Under the pieces are notes generated by a model. The model was not told where the DNA came from and did not search any database. It worked only from the letters and a program-made list of their open reading frames with translations. This document shows, one piece after another, positions 60,614-64,000 of a stretch of DNA of 64,000 nucleotides. The number at the start of each line of letters is the position of its first letter. Position 1 is the stretch's first letter. The position numbers and the translations under genes are program-made. Origin of the DNA: Acetobacter garciniae (lineage in GTDB: Bacteria > Pseudomonadota > Alphaproteobacteria > Acetobacterales > Acetobacteraceae); NCBI RefSeq assembly GCF_017377735.1, contig NZ_JAFVMH010000003.1, positions 1 to 64,000 on the forward strand, written 5' to 3'.

Positions 60614-63025
60614 ATGGTCTATTGGCACACCTCCTTGCGCTACCGCATTGTCGGCCTGTCGGCGGCCCTGCTGTCGGGGTCCATTATCGGCGGCCTGTCC
60701 CCCGCCAGCCCGGCGCGGGCCGCCACGACCCAGCCCGCCGCGCAGGTGCCCACGGTCACAAAAAAGAAAATCCCTGCCACCAAGGGCAAGGAAAATGCTG
60801 CACCCCCCAAGGAGAAAGTGGTGCAGCAAGCCACGGCAAAGCCGCGTCCGGGGGCGGCCGACCCCATGCTTGCACAGGGGGAAACCATCATGGTGTCGGC
60901 ACGCAAGCGTGTCGAACGCCTTGAAAGAACGCCTATTTCCATTACGGCATTTACCGGTCGCCAGTTGGACGAGCGCGGGATTACCTCTCTCGCGCGGTTG
61001 CAGGATTTTACCCCGAACATGACGTTCCGCAATATTCCGTCTAATTCCGGCATTGCCAATAACGCGTCCGTCTATATTCGCGGCATCGGGCAGAATGACT
61101 TTTCGTTCGGGGTCGATCCGGGTGTGGGAATTTATATCGACGGTGTTTATATCGGCAGCCCTGTCGGCTCAGTTTTCGATCTGATCGATCTGCAGCAGGT
61201 TGAAGTGCTCAAGGGGCCGCAGGGCACCCTGTTCGGCCGTAACTCCATCGGTGGTGCGATCAACATCCACACGGTTCAGCCCAGCGAGAAATATTCCGCC
61301 AAGGCGGATGTGAAATACGGCACCGCCAATCGTGTCAACGGGCGGGCCATGGTCAATATTCCGTTGAGTAAAACTCTTTTTCTCAAGCTGGCGGCGGGCA
61401 CGTTCGAGCAGGACGGCTACGTCAACGCGCCCTATCAGAAAAACCAGCGCAAGCTTGGCAACCAGGATACCCGCATGTTTCGCGCCGCCCTGCGCTGGCA
61501 CCCGGTCGATGCCTTCAATGTGACCATTGCCGGCGATTACATGCGCGACCGCAGCAACGGCGCCCCCATGGTCACGACAGGTATCGACCTTAATGCTCCG
61601 GGCAGCATGGTTGCATTGAACAACGCCCTGGCCGGTGGCAGCCTGGCCAACTGCCAGGCGGCGGGGTGCGTGAATTCACGCTATTTCAGCAAGAACACCT
61701 ATTATGGAACAAGTCCTACTTTTTCCAATAACCAGGCATGGTCGATCAGCGCCACCATGACCTATGATCTGACATCCGCCCTGCAGTTGAAGTCCATTAC
61801 CGCCTACCGCGCCGTTTCGGGCAAGTTCGGGATCGATACGGACGGAACGCCGCTGAACATCAACCAGGTGTACGACAATTACAAACAGCGCCAGTTTTCG
61901 GAGGAGTTTCAGGTTTCAGGTCATGCATTCAATCACCGCCTGGAATATGCAGCCGGCCTTTACTACTATCGCAACCACGGGCAGGACGTAAATCCCATCG
62001 ACTTTCTGGTCCTGTCGGGGCTGAGTGGGGGGTATTTCAACGAAAACAGCTACGCCGCCTATACGCAGGGCACGTACCATGTCACCAGTAAATTCAGTAT
62101 CACCGCCGGTGCGCGCTTTACCGAGGATGACAAGTCCTTCGTGCCCAACCAGTATATTACCTCGACCATTGGCGAACCGTTCTATTATGAGCCGCCGGGC
62201 ACGCCGTTTGTTCCCAAGCAGACCTACCGCAACAACAGCAACAAATGGACGCCCATGGTCAATCTGGCCTATCAGTTCAACCGACAGCTTATGGCGTATG
62301 CAACGTTCTCGCAGGGGTTCAAGGGCGGCGGGTTCACGCAGCGTATTGCCGACCCCGCACCCTATCCACCAAGCTTCAAGCCCGAGACCGTGACATCCTA
62401 CGAAGGGGGGCTGAAATATCTTGGCCTGCATAACCGGTTGAGACTGACTGCCGCCGGTTTCTATACGTTTTACAACAACATGCAGCTTGAGGTGGCGGAT
62501 TCCCAGCATATTGGGCCGTACTATACCAATGCAGGCCGGGCGCGCATCCCCGGCATGGAACTGGAAGGCGATTATTACATAGGCGATGGCTGGCGTGTGA
62601 ATGCCGCAGTCGGTCTGACGGATGCCCATTACTCCAAGCTCGATGGCAGCGTGCAGGGGTTGACCCTGGCGTCCAAGCTGGTGCTTGTATCCAAATGGAC
62701 CGTAACGGGGGGCGTGGAAAAACGTTTCGATCTGCGTGAGAACGGCAATATTTCACCCCGTGTCGACGTGTCGTACCGTTCCGGGTATTTCACGAACTTC
62801 AACGGTATCAACTACCCTGAGCTCTATCAGCCCGGCTATGTCACGGTCGATTTCGCCCTGCGTTGGCATAGCGCCAATGGCCATTATTCCGCCATCGCAG
62901 GGGCGAGTAACCTGTCAAACTACAAGTTCCGCACATCGGGCGAACTCAATCCCAGCTTCGGCTATATTCGCCAGGCTTTCGATCGTGGTCGGCAGTGGTA
63001 TGTCCAGGGGGGTGTGACGTTCTGA
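60614..63025 (+). CDS. TonB-dependent receptor of the catabolic cluster
   Basis: An 803-residue receptor. Signal peptide (IVGLSAALLSGSIIGGLS), a lysine/proline-rich linker, TonB box ETIMVSARKR near residue 95, plug (TPISITAFTGRQLDERG, VYIRGIGQNDFSFGVDPGVG, GRNSIGGAINIHT) and a barrel ending WYVQGGVTF. It is the type often tied to uptake of organic compounds in sphingomonads and acetic acid bacteria. ATG at 60614 with GGAGA upstream gives the signal peptide. Confidence 0.88.
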   Translation: MVYWHTSLRYRIVGLSAALLSGSIIGGLSPASPARAATTQPAAQVPTVTKKKIPATKGKENAAPPKEKVVQQATAKPRPGAADPMLAQGETIMVSARKRVERLERTPISITAFTGRQLDERGITSLARLQDFTPNMTFRNIPSNSGIANNASVYIRGIGQNDFSFGVDPGVGIYIDGVYIGSPVGSVFDLIDLQQVEVLKGPQGTLFGRNSIGGAINIHTVQPSEKYSAKADVKYGTANRVNGRAMVNIPLSKTLFLKLAAGTFEQDGYVNAPYQKNQRKLGNQDTRMFRAALRWHPVDAFNVTIAGDYMRDRSNGAPMVTTGIDLNAPGSMVALNNALAGGSLANCQAAGCVNSRYFSKNTYYGTSPTFSNNQAWSISATMTYDLTSALQLKSITAYRAVSGKFGIDTDGTPLNINQVYDNYKQRQFSEEFQVSGHAFNHRLEYAAGLYYYRNHGQDVNPIDFLVLSGLSGGYFNENSYAAYTQGTYHVTSKFSITAGARFTEDDKSFVPNQYITSTIGEPFYYEPPGTPFVPKQTYRNNSNKWTPMVNLAYQFNRQLMAYATFSQGFKGGGFTQRIADPAPYPPSFKPETVTSYEGGLKYLGLHNRLRLTAAGFYTFYNNMQLEVADSQHIGPYYTNAGRARIPGMELEGDYYIGDGWRVNAAVGLTDAHYSKLDGSVQGLTLASKLVLVSKWTVTGGVEKRFDLRENGNISPRVDVSYRSGYFTNFNGINYPELYQPGYVTVDFALRWHSANGHYSAIAGASNLSNYKFRTSGELNPSFGYIRQAFDRGRQWYVQGGVTF

Positions 63026-63125
63026 TGGCGCGCACCGACCCGCAGCGGGCATGCAGGTTGCAGCAGCACGGAAAGGGAGCAAAGGCGGCCACAATGGGCA
63101 TTCCCGCGCATGAAGGCAAGGGGGC

Positions 63126-63935
63126 ATGATGATCGATCCGGTTCTGGAAAGCGAATATGACAACCGGCGTAAAGTGCCCCAAAGTGGCGAAATCATTGCC
63201 CGCTGGGCCAGCGATGCCGCGGCATTCCGCCAGCATTGGGCGTGGCAGGAGCCAGATCAGGCCTACGGCGCCACCGCGCGCGAAATGATGGATATCTTCC
63301 TGCCGGGTCCCGATCGGGATGTGCCGATGGTCCTGTTTTTCCATGGAGGTTATTGGCGGGCCCTTGATCGCAGGATCAATAGCCATTTCGCAAGGGGCTT
63401 GCTGGCGCACGGGGTTGGAGTGGCCATGGCCTCATACGATCTGTGCCCTTCGGTGTCGCTTGCCACCCTTGTCGCCCAGGCACAAGGTGCTGCAGGCTGG
63501 CTCGCCCGGCGTCAGGGGCGGCGCATTCTCGCCAGTGGCCATTCGGCCGGGGGGCATCTGGCCGCCATGACCGCCCTCCATGATGGCAGCAGGGTGCATC
63601 CTGTCGCGGCGTGCGTGGCGTTCAGCGGACTGTTTGACCTGGTGCCCCTTGTATCGACCAGCATCAACGCAGATCTGGGGCTGGATAGGGCGACGGCCAT
63701 GCAGCTTTCCCCCATGCGGCTGCCCGCGCCGGACCTACCTTTTCTGGGGGTGTTTGGTGCGGAGGAAGGGCGCGAATATGCAAGGCAGAGCAACGACATG
63801 GCGCGGGTCTGGGGCGGGCGCAGCCTGGCTGTCGCGCAGGCCAATCATTTCACGGTTCTCGACGGGCTGACCGATCCAACGTCCGGGCCGACCCAGGCCA
63901 TGGCCGCCATGGCTTGTGAACTTTCCCGGGCTTGA
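63126..63935 (+). CDS. Alpha/beta hydrolase, kynurenine-formamidase type (copy 2)
   Basis: A 269-residue hydrolase with the exact HGGYW oxyanion motif (LFFHGGYWRALDRRI), nucleophile ASGHSAGGHLAAM and terminal ANHFTVLDGL. Related to but diverged from the copy at 53105-54004, so the cluster has two candidate N-acyl-aniline hydrolases. ATG at 63126 is followed immediately by a second ATG; GGGGGC precedes them. Confidence 0.82.
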   Translation: MMIDPVLESEYDNRRKVPQSGEIIARWASDAAAFRQHWAWQEPDQAYGATAREMMDIFLPGPDRDVPMVLFFHGGYWRALDRRINSHFARGLLAHGVGVAMASYDLCPSVSLATLVAQAQGAAGWLARRQGRRILASGHSAGGHLAAMTALHDGSRVHPVAACVAFSGLFDLVPLVSTSINADLGLDRATAMQLSPMRLPAPDLPFLGVFGAEEGREYARQSNDMARVWGGRSLAVAQANHFTVLDGLTDPTSGPTQAMAAMACELSRA

Positions 63936-63951
63936 GCGGCAAAAAACGCCG

Positions 63952-64000
63952 TCAGTCCGTATGTTCCAGCGCCAAGGCCGATGCCTTGAGCCGCCCCAGC
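63952..64000 (-). CDS. C-terminal end of an unidentified gene (partial)
   Basis: On the minus strand an open frame enters from the right edge and ends with TGA at 63952; the last residues are LGRLKASALALEHTD. Too short to identify. Convergent with the hydrolase gene. Confidence 0.35.
   Translation of the reverse strand, partial: LGRLKASALALEHTD

Overview
The window looks like an acetic acid bacterium (Acetobacteraceae, Komagataeibacter/Gluconacetobacter type). The call rests on the mix of gene families, the high-GC backbone, and my recollection that methanobactin-like operons have been reported in Gluconacetobacter. No rRNA or housekeeping marker is present to confirm it.

1-26.2 kb is the core of a conjugative element, very probably an integrative and conjugative element (ICE). 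A plasmid-type accessory region comes first (DUF932 fragment, HU, toprim protein, DUF2493, DUF736). A transfer-control module follows: XRE regulator, QseM-like DUF2285 antiactivator, FseA-like activator read through a +1 frameshift, RdfS-like excisionase. Next are a RepA-type initiator whose 3' end carries DnaA boxes and iteron-like repeats, DUF2840, TraF, a second DUF736, a lytic transglycosylase and the relaxase. A Phd/VapC pair and an abortive-infection gene separate the relaxase from traG. The mating-pair block traG-copG-trbBCDEJLFGI-DUF2274 is complete apart from trbK and tightly overlapped.

26.2-44.0 kb is visibly more AT-rich cargo. Its centrepiece is a copper-chalkophore (methanobactin) locus on the minus strand: DUF2946 protein, TonB receptor (MbnT candidate), a 31-codon mbnA, mbnB, mbnC, mbnP, mbnH, a class-III aminotransferase, copC and copD. 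A LysR gene lies downstream. To the right are an IS5-family element, a P4-type tyrosine integrase, a 45-nt 3' remnant of tRNA-fMet (attachment site) and a FecI/FecR/TonB-receptor iron-uptake cassette.

44.1-49.0 kb returns to high GC. It holds a second FseA-like gene with the same +1 slip site, a long stretch without genes, a second Phd/VapC pair, and a large serine recombinase with its usual small upstream gene. Two integrase types and two FseA copies suggest nested or fused elements.

49.2-64.0 kb is a catabolic region for an anthranilate-type aromatic. It contains a 2-aminobenzoate-CoA ligase, a 2-aminobenzoyl-CoA monooxygenase/reductase, an SDR, two hotdog thioesterases, RidA, a flavin monooxygenase, an acyl-CoA-dehydrogenase-like oxygenase, a cupin, three alpha/beta hydrolases (two of kynurenine-formamidase type) and a TonB receptor. 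It reads as a funnel from an N-heterocyclic or N-acyl aromatic to anthraniloyl-CoA.
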